Origin: Pseudomonas sp. SST3
Lineage (GTDB): Bacteria; Pseudomonadota; Gammaproteobacteria; Pseudomonadales; Pseudomonadaceae
Length of the DNA stretch: 64,000 bases
Assembly: GCF_003325755.1 (NCBI RefSeq)
Contig: NZ_QORI02000020.1
Span: 1-64,000 of the forward strand
Direction: 5' to 3'
The position numbers and the translations under genes were made by a program. The notes beneath the pieces are model-generated. The model had not been told where the DNA came from, searched no databases, and saw nothing but the letters and a program-made list of their open reading frames with translations. Below, piece after piece: positions 17,525 to 26,306 of this stretch. The stretch's first letter is position 1. The number at the start of each line of letters is the position of its first letter.

Positions 17525-18376
17525 TCAGGCTCGACGTTGGCCGCGATAATGCCCGGGCGTTGCCGCCAGTAGTTGCTTGAAGGCGCGTTGCAGATGCGCC
17601 TGATCGGCGAAGCCGGCGGCCAGCGCCGCCTCCGCGATCGGCATGCCGCGGCGCAATTCGGTGCGGGCGAACTGCACCCGACGGTTGGTCAGATAGGCGT
17701 GCGGTGTCATGCCGTAGTGCTTTTTGAATGAACGGATCAGGGCGGATGGCGACACCCCCACCGTCGAGCAGATTTCATCCAGCTTTAGCGAGCGCTGGTA
17801 GTTGTCGGCGATGAACTCGGCTGCTCGCTTCAGCTTCGGATCGCTCACTGAGGCTGCCGTCTCCATTCCTAATCGTCGGTGCATGGCGCTGAAGAACTCC
17901 ACCGCGGTGCTGTGTTTTTGTAAGTGATCCGCCTGATCATCGGTTAGCACTGTATGGAGGCGCCTGAACCCTGCCTGCAGCAGCGGATCGCGCGTCAGTA
18001 TCGGTGAGAACCTCCGAAACCCGCTGCAACCCACGCCCAGTTCAGCCTGCAGATCGGCAAGCCAGCCAGCGTCGAGGTAGAGCATGCGATACGCCCAGGG
18101 CTGGTTCTCGATCGGATTGCAGGCGTGGACATCGCCGGGATTCATCAGCACCAGCGTCCCGGCGTCGATGCGGCACTGCTGCCGGCCGTTGATGTAAGTG
18201 CTGGAGCCGCTATCAATCAGGCCAACGGAGAAGGTTTCATGACTGTGCCTGGCGTAACAGACGCGCCGCCCGTCCACCACCGTACGGGATTCGATAAAAG
18301 GCAGCGCCGCGTCCCGCCAGAAGCTGGAGCCCGCATCTGCCGGTTGTGGTGTGAGGTTCGACTGGGTCGGGTACAT
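17525..18376 (-). CDS. AraC-family transcriptional regulator
   Basis: This 283-residue regulator has an N-terminal cupin-type ligand domain (CYARHSHETFSVGLIDSG, LMNPGDVHACNP) and a C-terminal AraC DNA-binding domain with two helix-turn-helix units (LKLDEICSTVGVSPSALIRS, then FADQAHLQRAFKQLLAATPG). The start at 18376 is placed just before the cupin domain. The frame stays open to 18751, but that part is read in the opposite phase of the apyrase gene and is not protein-like. AraC proteins of this type often control a nearby LysE-family exporter, and one lies convergent to it here. Confidence 0.87.
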   Translation of the reverse strand: MYPTQSNLTPQPADAGSSFWRDAALPFIESRTVVDGRRVCYARHSHETFSVGLIDSGSSTYINGRQQCRIDAGTLVLMNPGDVHACNPIENQPWAYRMLYLDAGWLADLQAELGVGCSGFRRFSPILTRDPLLQAGFRRLHTVLTDDQADHLQKHSTAVEFFSAMHRRLGMETAASVSDPKLKRAAEFIADNYQRSLKLDEICSTVGVSPSALIRSFKKHYGMTPHAYLTNRRVQFARTELRRGMPIAEAALAAGFADQAHLQRAFKQLLAATPGHYRGQRRA

Positions 18377-18512
18377 GTTCGGGTCTGCCACGCTGGAAGA
18401 GATCAGCCTAGTCGAAAACGCGATGAGCTTGCAGAGTATGTCTGCGCTGTTTCGGTTGGGCACTCGGCGAAAGACCTTGCCTGCGCAGCGAAGCATCTCT
18501 AGTGCTCGGGCA

Positions 18513-19475
18513 TCAGAGGATCTCCAACCCTTCACATTTGTAATCACCGATGAAAATATCGTCTTGCAGCACTTCACCGTCGAGGTTGAAACAGAACAGA
18601 TAGCTTTCGGTGCGATCGCCGATTTCCACGCTTTTGAGCCCGATGCATTCGTCGGGATGCCCCGGCAGGATCTTGAATGAGGAAATGCCGCGCTCGGGGT
18701 TGCAGTCGCCGACCTGCAGCGTGCGGATTTCACTGAAGTCTTCGTTGGCAATGATCAAGGTGTTGGCGCCCCGCTCGCACTCGTCAACGGCCAGATCGAA
18801 CGGCGAGGAGGAGATTTTGCGCGGGAAGAACAGCCACTCGCGACGGTACGGATGCCATTCAACCGCCTCGTGGATAACGTAACCGTCCGGCCCGATGCCC
18901 AATGCATCACGAATGCGCTGGTAGCGGTCAGCCCAGTCAACACTGCGCACGCCGTAGTTGCGATCGATCAGCTTCACCCACTCTTCGGCCGGCCGCTTGC
19001 CATGACTGCCAACGATCAGTTGATCCCCCCAGAGCGTCGCCCATTCGCTCTTGAAGCCCTTGAACGCTTCATCACCGCTGCCGGTCATGAGGATCTGCCG
19101 CGGCACCAGCTTGTGTTGATCGCGAATTTCGCAGACCAGCCCAGTTCGATCATCGAAGGTCACCAGGCGTTTACCGAACATTACCAGTTCGGAAAATTCG
19201 GCGCCCCGCCCGCCCTCGGCGAATAGGCTGACCAGCCGGAACTCGCCGCCCTGGGCTTCCGGGATGTCTTCAAAGCGATAACCTGGCCGCCCGGTTTGCG
19301 GGTCGAGCCTACGATGGAGGCGATCATGGCGCAGCGTCGACTGCCAGCTGACCCGACCATCGTTCAGCTCGACCTGAGAGGCATGGTCCTCGTCGGTGAT
19401 AATCGCCAGCAGATACTCGCTGGCGCTGTTGTCGTAACGCTCCAGCCGACGGATGTCGAAGTTCTTGTCACTCAT
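18513..19475 (-). CDS. CANT1-like apyrase (calcium-activated nucleotidase family)
   Basis: This 320-residue protein matches the apyrase family of human soluble calcium-activated nucleotidase 1, a five-bladed propeller that hydrolyses nucleoside di- and triphosphates (UDP, GDP, ADP) with calcium. Blocks recalled from the human protein recur in order: FSELVMFGKRLVTFDDRTGL (about 92-111), GFKSEWATLWGDQLIVGSHG (about 139-158), PDGYVIHEAVEWHPYRREWL (about 196-215), GISSFKILPGHPDE, and a C-terminal GDYKCEGLEIL. No signal peptide or membrane anchor is visible, so it should act in the cytoplasm, unlike the animal enzymes. Calcium-site residues look kept but cannot be proven by eye. Neighbours give no clue to its role. 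The family is well known in animals and scattered in bacteria. Confidence 0.8.
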   Translation of the reverse strand: MSDKNFDIRRLERYDNSASEYLLAIITDEDHASQVELNDGRVSWQSTLRHDRLHRRLDPQTGRPGYRFEDIPEAQGGEFRLVSLFAEGGRGAEFSELVMFGKRLVTFDDRTGLVCEIRDQHKLVPRQILMTGSGDEAFKGFKSEWATLWGDQLIVGSHGKRPAEEWVKLIDRNYGVRSVDWADRYQRIRDALGIGPDGYVIHEAVEWHPYRREWLFFPRKISSSPFDLAVDECERGANTLIIANEDFSEIRTLQVGDCNPERGISSFKILPGHPDECIGLKSVEIGDRTESYLFCFNLDGEVLQDDIFIGDYKCEGLEIL

Positions 19476-19665
19476 TGATCGGTCTCGATTGGCACATGGC
19501 GCCAGCAGGCGCGACGCAGGTGGGTTCGTCTGAATTGGGACAGCGCGTGCGGTGCAAGTTCATCCTGTATCCGTCTGCCTTTGCCGACAGCCATTCACGC
19601 AGACTGCGCAGCAGCTTCGTTTGTTTTATTGTCCAAGCCCCACAGCACAAGACGAACGAGGCGGC

Positions 19666-20844
19666 ATGGCTTTTCATTTCTATCAACCGCAGGCTTCGGC
19701 CGGCTCCACCTCACCGACGGCATTGCCGCGGCAGGCCGTTGCCACGCCGCTCTTGCATCGCATGCTGGCCGGTATCGGCGGGCTCGTGCTGCTGAGCCTG
19801 GCCGGCTGTGGCAGCCAGCAGCCGGAAACACCCGCGCCGCGTCCCGATGAGGTCCGCAGCAAGATCGTGAGCCTGATTCCAGCCGATATCCCCGACCGCA
19901 AGGGCTGGGCGACGGATATCTACGCCGCGTTCGATGCGCTGGAGATTCCACCGACCGATGAAAACCTCTGTGCAGTGCTCGCGGTCACCGTTCAGGAGTC
20001 CACGTTCCAGGCGACACCTCCCGTGCCCGGCCTGGCGAAGATCGCACGGGAAGAAATCTACCGTCGTGCCGCCCGGCTGCATGTCCCGCGTTTCGTAGTT
20101 AACGCCGCCCTGGATGTCCGTTCGCCCAACGGCAGGACCTATAGTGAACGCCTGAATGCGGTGCGCACTGAAGAGCAACTGAGCGCAATATTTGATGACT
20201 TTCTCGGCATCATGCCGCTTGGCAAGCAACTCTTCGGCACGCTCAACCCGGTCAAGACCGGCGGGCCAATGCAGGTCAGCATCGCCTTCGCCGAACACCG
20301 CCGTTGGGAATATCCCTTTGACTACAAGGGCTCGATACGCGACGAAGTGTTTACTCGTCGTGGCGGCATGTACTTTGGCATCGCCCATCTGCTGGATTAC
20401 CCCGCCAGCTATACGCAGCCGCTGTATCGCTTCGCCGATTTCAACGCCGGCTGGTACGCCAGCCGCAATGCCGCCTTCCAGAATGCAGTGGCGCGGGCCA
20501 GCGGTACCAAGCTGGCGCTCGATGGCGACCTGATCATTCATGGCAGCAGCAAGGCCGGGCAGACCGAGCGAGCGGTACGTTCGCTGGCCAGCAAGCTCGA
20601 CATGAGTGAAACGGCGATTCGCAACGCCCTGGAGCACGGCGACACGCATGGCTTTGAGAAAACCCGACTTTACGAGCAGGTGTTCGCCCTGGCGGAGAAG
20701 CGTGTGGGTAAACCGCTGCCGCGTGCGGTGCTTCCTGGTATCCGCCTGGAGAGCCCGAAGATTACGCGCAACCTGACCACCGCCTGGTTTGCCAATCGAG
20801 TCAACGACCGGCACCTGGCCTGCATGAAACGCGCCCGCAGCTGA
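19666..20844 (+). CDS. DUF1615 lipoprotein
   Basis: This predicted 392-residue lipoprotein of the DUF1615 family has unknown function. A hydrophobic stretch ending in the lipobox LLSLAGC marks cleavage and lipid attachment. The mature part holds TDENLCAVLAVTVQESTFQATP, suggestive of a lysozyme-like or transglycosylase-like fold, and GGMYFGIAHLLDYPASYTQP. ATG 19666 has GAGG upstream but gives a long pre-signal tail; ATG 19762 (MLAGIGG) would give a standard signal peptide. It is transcribed divergently from the apyrase gene. Confidence 0.8.
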   Translation: MAFHFYQPQASAGSTSPTALPRQAVATPLLHRMLAGIGGLVLLSLAGCGSQQPETPAPRPDEVRSKIVSLIPADIPDRKGWATDIYAAFDALEIPPTDENLCAVLAVTVQESTFQATPPVPGLAKIAREEIYRRAARLHVPRFVVNAALDVRSPNGRTYSERLNAVRTEEQLSAIFDDFLGIMPLGKQLFGTLNPVKTGGPMQVSIAFAEHRRWEYPFDYKGSIRDEVFTRRGGMYFGIAHLLDYPASYTQPLYRFADFNAGWYASRNAAFQNAVARASGTKLALDGDLIIHGSSKAGQTERAVRSLASKLDMSETAIRNALEHGDTHGFEKTRLYEQVFALAEKRVGKPLPRAVLPGIRLESPKITRNLTTAWFANRVNDRHLACMKRARS

Positions 20845-20912
20845 GCGACTGGCGGAACGATTCCCGACCGATGCAACTCGCAATAGGACGATTGGCAACA
20901 AACGGGATCGCC

Positions 20913-22177
20913 ATGACCCAGCTGAACATTGCGCTCGCCATCATGGGCAGCGTCGCGGCCGGTATCGCTCTGCTCTCAGCGCTTATCAAGGCAGTCCCGT
21001 TTCGGAACCGTCCATTGCCGTGCTGATCGGCCTGGCGGTCGGCCCATACGGGCTGGGCTGGTTGGATCTGGCGCTTTGGGGTGATCCGTATATGGTGCTC
21101 GAGCAAGCAGCCCGATTAACCTTGGCGATCGGCCTGATGGGCGTGGCGCTGCGGCTCAAGCGAGAGGCGATCAAGGCCTTGATACGCCCGATCGCCCTCC
21201 TGCTCACGCTGGGCATGCTGGGGATGTGGCTGATCTCATCGATGCTGGCCGGCTGGTTGCTTGGCCTGTCGCTGTGGACCGCCCTGCTGCTGGGCGCAAT
21301 CCTGACGCCTACCGACCCTGTGGTTGCCAGCTCCATCGTCACCGGCAAGTTTGCCAAACAACACCTGCCCCTGCGGCTGCGCGACACGCTGTCGGCCGAG
21401 TCAGGGAGCAATGACGGACTCGCCTATGTGTTCGTCATGCTGCCGATCCTGATGATTAGCCATACGCCGGATCAGGCGGTGTCTCGTTGGCTGTTGGAAT
21501 CAGTGCTGACCGGTGTGATCGGAGCGTCGCTGCTGGGTGCGCTCATAGGCTTTTTCGCGGCGAAACTGTTGGCGTTCGCCGAACGTCACGACTTGGTCGC
21601 AGGCACTTCTCTGCTTGGTTATTCCGTTGCTTTTTCGCTGCTGACGCTAGGCCTGGCCAAGCTGCTGCACACCGACGGTGTGCTTGCCGTATTCGTCGCA
21701 GGCTTGCTGTTCAACATGTTTAGTGACCGGCAGGAGGAGCACGAGGAAGAAAACACTCAGGAGGCGGTCGCCAAGCTCTTCACGTTGCCCATGTTCGTCA
21801 TCTTCGGCATCGCGCTGCCTTTGAGCGAGTGGACGTCGCTGGGCTGGCCATTGTTCTGGCTAGCACTGCTGGTTCTACTACTGCGCCGCCTGCCGGTTCT
21901 GATGATGCTCGCGCCTACCTGGCGACAACAACTCAACAAGCATGATGCGGCTTTCCTCGGCTGGTTCGGCCCGATTGGCATCGCGGCCATCTACTACGCC
22001 GCTCTTGCCCATAGCCATCTGCACGACCCGCAGTTCTGGCATGCGGCGAGCGCATTGATCTTTGCCTCGATCATGCTTCACGGCGTCAGCGCAGCGCCGT
22101 TGACGCGCCTTCATGCGCGTAGGCCCGGGCCGACGCCACCGCGGACGGCGGATTTGGACGCGCAAAGGGAAGAGTAG
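20913..22177 (+). pseudogene. CPA1-type sodium/proton antiporter with a frameshift near its start
   Basis: This cation/proton antiporter (Pfam Na_H_Exchanger) has about twelve membrane segments. Residues typical of the family include LTPTDPVVASSIVTGKF and LSAESGSNDGLAYVFV, the latter holding the ion-binding acidic residues. The first part, from ATG 20913 (MTQLNIALAIMGSVAAGIAL), is in another frame. It joins the rest if one G is restored at about 20989-20991 (ATCAAGG to ATCAAGGG). As given, the long frame starts only at 21020 (MLIGLAVGPYGLG), losing one helix. Everything else looks intact, so an indel error is likely; if real, the transporter is probably dead or starts internally. The ion is not determined. 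Confidence 0.82.
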
Positions 22178-22206
22178 CCGCGTCCGAGCGAGAGAGCGCC
22201 TCCTGG

Positions 22207-22806
22207 CTAGCCCATCACGCCCGCGCCGACCAGCACAAAGGCGCCGACCGTAATAATCAGGCCGAATACGATCAGCAGACCATCCTGGGTCGTAATGCCA
22301 AGGCCGAACAACGCGATCGCAGAAAACGGAGCGGTACTGGCAAACGGCAACAGCTCCAGTGGCGGTACAGAAGTGGCCAGCAACACACATAGCACTGCGA
22401 GCACGCGAAGAAACCCCTGGCTGACGGCCCAGTTGAGACGCGTGCGGCTGATCTTGTCCAGCCAGCGAATCACCGGTCGAATCTTGTTCAGGCCCTTGTC
22501 GAGCTTCTCACCGCTGACCGAGCGCTTGCTGAGGAAGCCCGGAATCCAAAAGTGATCGCGCCCGAACAGCATCTGGATGGCAAATAGCGCAACGATTAGC
22601 GCGAGTATCGTTGGTACGCCTGGGATACCGCCAACGGGGCTTATTTCGATGATCGCCGGAACGAACAGAAAGGGTCCGAAGCTACGTTGCCCGAGCCTGT
22701 CCTGCATATCGCTGACGTGAACCCTGTCCTGATCCTTGCCGAGATTGATGATCCCATCGATCACCTGCTCCAAGCTCACTTGCTCATCTTGCTTGGCCTC
22801 GGCCAT
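22207..22806 (-). CDS. ExoD-family membrane protein
   Basis: This 199-residue inner-membrane protein belongs to the ExoD family, named for a rhizobial protein affecting exopolysaccharide production and alkaline tolerance; the biochemical role is unknown. Family blocks include RSFGPFLFVPAIIEISPVGG (about 40-60) followed by IPGVPTILALIVALFAIQML. Three further membrane segments fill the C-terminal half. It is convergent with the CPA1 antiporter, 29 bases away; the alkaline-tolerance link of both families is suggestive but no more. The start at 22806 is a standard ATG. Confidence 0.85.
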   Translation of the reverse strand: MAEAKQDEQVSLEQVIDGIINLGKDQDRVHVSDMQDRLGQRSFGPFLFVPAIIEISPVGGIPGVPTILALIVALFAIQMLFGRDHFWIPGFLSKRSVSGEKLDKGLNKIRPVIRWLDKISRTRLNWAVSQGFLRVLAVLCVLLATSVPPLELLPFASTAPFSAIALFGLGITTQDGLLIVFGLIITVGAFVLVGAGVMG

Positions 22807-23114
22807 TGAGAGTCCTCCGCGTTGCGAGTGTCCGCCTTCGAATGATTTTCCGAAGCGTCATACGCAACGGAACACGAAGTGTTGGGCTCGTTCCCTCCTC
22901 CTCGCGCATCGCCCAGCAACCGGAACGTGTCATGCACTTGGCAATAGGTTGGGCACGCGCTGCCAGTTTTATTTATCCAAGTGCGAGCCCACTTAGTCCA
23001 TTCCCTAAAGAAACAGGGAGCAGCTACGCATATATTGCGGCGCTATAAGCTATAGGGAATTTTAATAAGCAGGCCCAGCCATTAAATAACTCGAAGCGGT
23101 AGATGAACAGATAT
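22807..23114. other. Intergenic stretch, no gene seen
   Basis: No protein-like frame or RNA gene is recognisable. An inverted repeat ATTCCCTA (23000-23007) / TAGGGAAT (23053-23060) lies 45 bases apart in AT-rich DNA, perhaps a regulatory site for exoD. Otherwise nothing is evident. Confidence 0.4.
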
Positions 23115-23148
23115 AAAAAAGGCGGAACTCGGTTTCGAGTTCGCCTTT
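23115..23148 (-). terminator. Rho-independent terminator of the KGG-repeat gene
   Basis: On the minus strand the stem AAAGGCGAACTCG / CGAGTTCCGCCTTT, with a 4-base loop, is followed by a T run (TTTTTTATAT). It lies about 25 bases after the gene's stop. Confidence 0.85.
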
Positions 23149-23174
23149 ACCGAAGCTAGCGGTATGCTAGTTCA

Positions 23175-23486
23175 TCAGGAGCTGCGGCCACCGCCATGGC
23201 TATTCTGGCCGCCCTTCTTACCGGCTTCGGAAGCCTTCTCGCGGTCGTTGGCAAAGTTGCCACCGCTATTTTGGCCGCCTTTCTGGCCAGCTTCGGACGC
23301 ACGCTCCCGATCATTGGCAAAGTTACCGCCACTGTTTTGGCCGCCTTTCTGGCCAGCTTCGGATGCGCGTTGCGGATCGTTGGCAAAATTGCCGCCGCTG
23401 TTGTGGCCGCCCTTCTGTCCAGCTTCGGAAGCCTTTTCGCGATCATTTGCAAAGTTACCCGGATTTCCGCTCTTATCATTCGACAT
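23175..23486 (-). CDS. KGG-repeat stress protein (Con-10/GsiB-like)
   Basis: This 103-residue, very hydrophilic, glycine-rich protein is built from four 22-residue repeats of the form GNFANDREKASEAGQKGG (residues 10-97). The KGG motif is typical of general-stress proteins such as Bacillus GsiB, E. coli YciG/YmdF and fungal Con-10. Such proteins are thought to be disordered and to protect during desiccation, heat or stationary phase. ATG 23486 has GGAGAG five bases upstream, and a strong terminator follows, so it is a single-gene unit. A longer overlapping frame on the same strand (23156-23536) is out of phase and lacks the repeats. Confidence 0.92.
   Translation of the reverse strand: MSNDKSGNPGNFANDREKASEAGQKGGHNSGGNFANDPQRASEAGQKGGQNSGGNFANDRERASEAGQKGGQNSGGNFANDREKASEAGKKGGQNSHGGGRSS
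23196..23459 (-). repeat. Four tandem 66-bp coding repeats
   Basis: Within the KGG gene four 66-bp units follow without gaps, each coding GNFAND(x)(x)(K/R)ASEAG(Q/K)KGG(x)NS(x). The copies differ at several bases, so the array is old rather than freshly duplicated. Such repeats can collapse in assembly or change number between strains. Confidence 0.9.
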
Positions 23487-23896
23487 GAGATCTCTCCAGT
23501 TACGTGGTGGTACTTAAGAAACAATGGCGACTGCATTACAACCGCCTCACTATCTCCGAAAGCGATATACAGAAGATGGTTCGAAATTTATTCGCACTTG
23601 ACGATGAGCGGTTGATTTAAGCGCGACCTTCCAACGCTTTATAAACGCTGACCGGATGATTGCAGTTCAATAGCAACGAAGCGGTAGTTTCAACTACTGC
23701 AAGGCTTAGATACGTCCTGCATTAGCGTGAGCGTTTAAAGTCTACCGCCCGTCCGCCCCGGCGGGGCATGGATTGGTTGTCAACAAGCTGTAACTCATCC
23801 CAGGCAATCTGAGCTCTATGGAAAGCCGCGACGGCTAGCGCAGGGATGCGCGCCCCAAGGGACCACCAACCACTCGACCGAGCTATTGGAGGCCGT
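23487..23896. other. Intergenic stretch, no gene seen
   Basis: The stretch is relatively AT-rich and must hold the promoter of the KGG gene (read left) and of the small ORF at 23897 (read right). I see no convincing frame, RNA gene or repeat in it. Confidence 0.4.
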
Positions 23897-24125
23897 ATGA
23901 GCAGCAAGACCCTGGAAAATCTGTTGAGGCAATCCGACCTCAGCACCAAGCAACCGCTGGAGTTCTGGAAGCAGCTGCAACGAGGCAAGGGCAACTACCG
24001 GCCCAGTGCCGCCGCGCTGGCGAGACGTGCGTCGATGGACCCGGGAATTTGCGCGACTGCACGATAACCGTGTTCTGGGCTTTCTTTGTGCCGCTGCGGA
24101 GTCTGCCACAGCGGCGTGGCGGTGA
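23897..24125 (+). pseudogene. Small unknown ORF, apparently frameshifted
   Basis: ATG 23897 has an excellent ribosome site (GGAGG, 5 bases upstream). It opens MSSKTLENLLRQSDLSTKQP, then EFWKQLQRGKGNYRPS. As given it stops at 24064 after SMDPGICATAR. Removing one C at about 24040 instead gives SMDREFARLHDNRVLGFLCA and runs to a stop at 24123-24125, about 75 residues in all. The restored tail looks more protein-like than the frame as read. I do not recognise the family. This may be another one-base indel of the kind seen elsewhere in the window. Confidence 0.5.
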
Positions 24126-24591
24126 GCCCGGCACTGGACTCGCCTGAATCAATCCTGCCCGCCCTCTTCCTATCCACGGCGACGCAACTCGCGTGCAGCA
24201 GGCGACGTTCGAGTTTCATGCTGCTGGTTCGACCTCCCCCGAATGCCTGAGTTGATCGCTTCCCTGCGCATCTTCAGCACTACTTCCGAGTACCGGCAAT
24301 CTGCGCCGGGATTCGTAAGCCTCCCTCATGGCTACCGTCGGCACGACGCGACCCGTCCGCTCACGCCGTTGGACTTCGTAGCACCCACTAATGGCGGTCA
24401 GACCCTTCGTTACCCAGTCCTTACTCACTGCGCGAGCAATGCGCGAGGCGCCATGCCTCGCCAGCCGCAGCCTGTCATCGCAAATTAACGTAATGACATT
24501 GACATAGTTAATCCTGGGGTCCTATCTTCAATCCAGCGATCTGACGTTTCCTTCGCCGACTATAAGAACAAACGTAAACCAAACGAAGAAG
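24126..24591. other. Intergenic stretch upstream of the ali/bad operon
   Basis: No convincing gene is present. The last 110 bases are AT-rich and hold a sigma-70-like promoter (24499-24528) and an inverted pair ATTAAC (24484-24489) / GTTAAT (24507-24512) that straddles its -35 box, a possible operator for the operon's MarR regulator. The remainder has several frames without start sites or protein-like composition. Confidence 0.45.
24499..24528 (+). promoter_or_regulatory. Candidate promoter of the ali/bad operon
   Basis: TTGACA (24499-24504), an 18-base spacer and TATCTT (24523-24528) make a good sigma-70 match about 75 bases before the aliA start. The flanking ATTAAC/GTTAAT pair overlaps the -35 box, as expected for repression by a MarR protein such as BadR. 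Confidence 0.5.
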
Positions 24592-24603
24592 GTGCATGAG
24601 CAT

Positions 24604-26271
24604 ATGAACATCACCGCAACGGTGTCAGGCGAGCGCCGCGCCTCCATGATCGAATCCGACGCATGGAATGACATGATCATTACAGACTATCTGGATCAAG
24701 CGGTCTCCAGCATGGCCGATTCCCCGGCCCTTATCTCGTATCGCGTCAATCAGAACGAGCGACGCTCCCTCAGTTATCTGGAGCTGAATCAGGTGGTTAG
24801 CCGCATGGCGGCCTGCCTGGCTTCATTGGGCGTGAACAAAGGCGAGGTTGTGTCCTGCCAGCTGCCCAACTGGTGGCAGATGACTGCGCTGCACCTCGCC
24901 TGCGTCCGCATAGGCGCGGTGTTCAATCCGTTGATGCCGATATTCCGCGAACATGAGCTGCGCTTCATGCTCAGCCATGCGCAGAGCCGTGTGCTGGTCG
25001 TTCCACAGTCGTTCCGCGGTTTCGACTACGCCGCGATGGTGGATGGCCTGCGTGCTGAGCTGCCAGCACTCAGCCATGTGCTGGTGATCGACAGCAACGA
25101 TGAAAGCCGATGCTTCCAACGTGTTTTACTGGACCGTGCCAGGGAAGAGGAAGTCGACACCGACGCGCTGTTCAATGAACGGCGACCTGCCGGGGACGAT
25201 GTGGTACAGCTGCTCTATACCTCCGGTACCACTGGCGAGCCGAAGGGGGTCCTGCACAGCAGCAATACGCTTTGGAGCAACATCCGCCCCTATGCCGAGC
25301 GGCTGCATCTAGGCAGCAAAGACATCGTCTTCATGGCCTCACCGATGGCCCATCAGACCGGCTTCCTCTACGGCCTGATGATGCCCATATACCTGAAGAG
25401 CGCCGCCGTGCTGCAAGACGCGTGGGACCCGGCCTTCGCCGTTCAGGTTGCCAAGGCCGAGCGGCCTACCTTCACCATGGCATCAACGCCGTTTCTGGCC
25501 GATCTGATCGAGATCGCGCCACAGTATCCCGAAGAGCTGTCATCGCTGCGTATTTTCGTTTCCGCTGGCGCGCCGATACCGGGCGCGCTGGTTGAACGCG
25601 CCGGTGCCGCGATCAACGCCCGAATCGTATCCGCCTGGGGCATGACCGAGAACGGCGCGGTGACCATGACTCGCCCCGAAGATGACCCGGAGCGGGCCAT
25701 CAACAGCGACGGCGTCGCCTTGCCTCACATGGAAGTACGCGTCGTCGATGAGAGCGGTGCAGAGGTTCCGCAGGGCACCGAGGGCAATCTCCTGGTGCGC
25801 GGCGCCAGCTTATTCATCGGTTACCTGAAGCGCCCGGATCTCTACGACGTGGATGAGCACGGCTGGTTTCCTACCGGTGACCTGGCGCGCATGGACGCCC
25901 AGGGCTACATCCGCATCACCGGCCGCACCAAGGACGTGGTAATCCGCGGCGGCGAGAACGTGCCGGTAGTGGAAATCGAAAACCTGCTCTACAAGCATCC
26001 GGCCATTTCGGCGGTGGCCCTGGTCGGATGCCCCGATGCACGCCTAGGTGAGCGCCTTTGCGCGTACGTGACACTGCATGAAGGCCATCGATCGCTGAGC
26101 CTTCAGGAGGTGGTCAGCTTCTTGCTCGAAAAGCAGCTGACCCGCAACTACCTGCCCGAACACCTCGAAGTGCTGCCGGCGTTGCCACGCACGCCGTCGG
26201 GAAAGATCCAGAAATTCAAACTGCGTGAACAGGCCAAGAGCATCAGTCTCGCGGCGGCGAAGCCTGCTTGA
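24604..26271 (+). CDS. aliA: Acyl-CoA synthetase, probably cyclohexanecarboxylate-CoA ligase
   Basis: This enzyme of about 555 residues is an AMP-forming acyl-CoA ligase. It activates a carboxylic acid with ATP and CoA and opens the pathway encoded by the four genes after it. Motifs are LLYTSGTTGEPKG (P-loop), VSAWGMTENGAVTMT (A5), FPTGDLARMDAQGY with GRTKDVVIRGGENV (A7-A8 hinge), and the C-terminal catalytic lysine in PSGKIQKFKLRE. The neighbours badH, badI and aliB point to cyclohexanecarboxylate (or a ring-substituted relative) as substrate. Possible starts are GTG 24592 and ATG 24604; AAGG at 24588 lies 12 bases from the ATG, so the choice is uncertain. A cyclohexane ring acid fits best, but a medium-chain acid cannot be excluded. 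Confidence 0.82.
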   Translation: MNITATVSGERRASMIESDAWNDMIITDYLDQAVSSMADSPALISYRVNQNERRSLSYLELNQVVSRMAACLASLGVNKGEVVSCQLPNWWQMTALHLACVRIGAVFNPLMPIFREHELRFMLSHAQSRVLVVPQSFRGFDYAAMVDGLRAELPALSHVLVIDSNDESRCFQRVLLDRAREEEVDTDALFNERRPAGDDVVQLLYTSGTTGEPKGVLHSSNTLWSNIRPYAERLHLGSKDIVFMASPMAHQTGFLYGLMMPIYLKSAAVLQDAWDPAFAVQVAKAERPTFTMASTPFLADLIEIAPQYPEELSSLRIFVSAGAPIPGALVERAGAAINARIVSAWGMTENGAVTMTRPEDDPERAINSDGVALPHMEVRVVDESGAEVPQGTEGNLLVRGASLFIGYLKRPDLYDVDEHGWFPTGDLARMDAQGYIRITGRTKDVVIRGGENVPVVEIENLLYKHPAISAVALVGCPDARLGERLCAYVTLHEGHRSLSLQEVVSFLLEKQLTRNYLPEHLEVLPALPRTPSGKIQKFKLREQAKSISLAAAKPA

Positions 26272-26306
26272 GCGCCACGTCCAATTGCATTCCCTGGAGA
26301 ACCGAT

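Noticed and set aside
18377..18751. N-terminal extension of the AraC regulator
   Set aside because: It overlaps the apyrase gene out of phase on the same strand and shows no family resemblance.
23156..23536. 126-residue frame overlapping the KGG gene
   Set aside because: It is the repeat read out of phase; the ribosome site and family match belong to the other frame.
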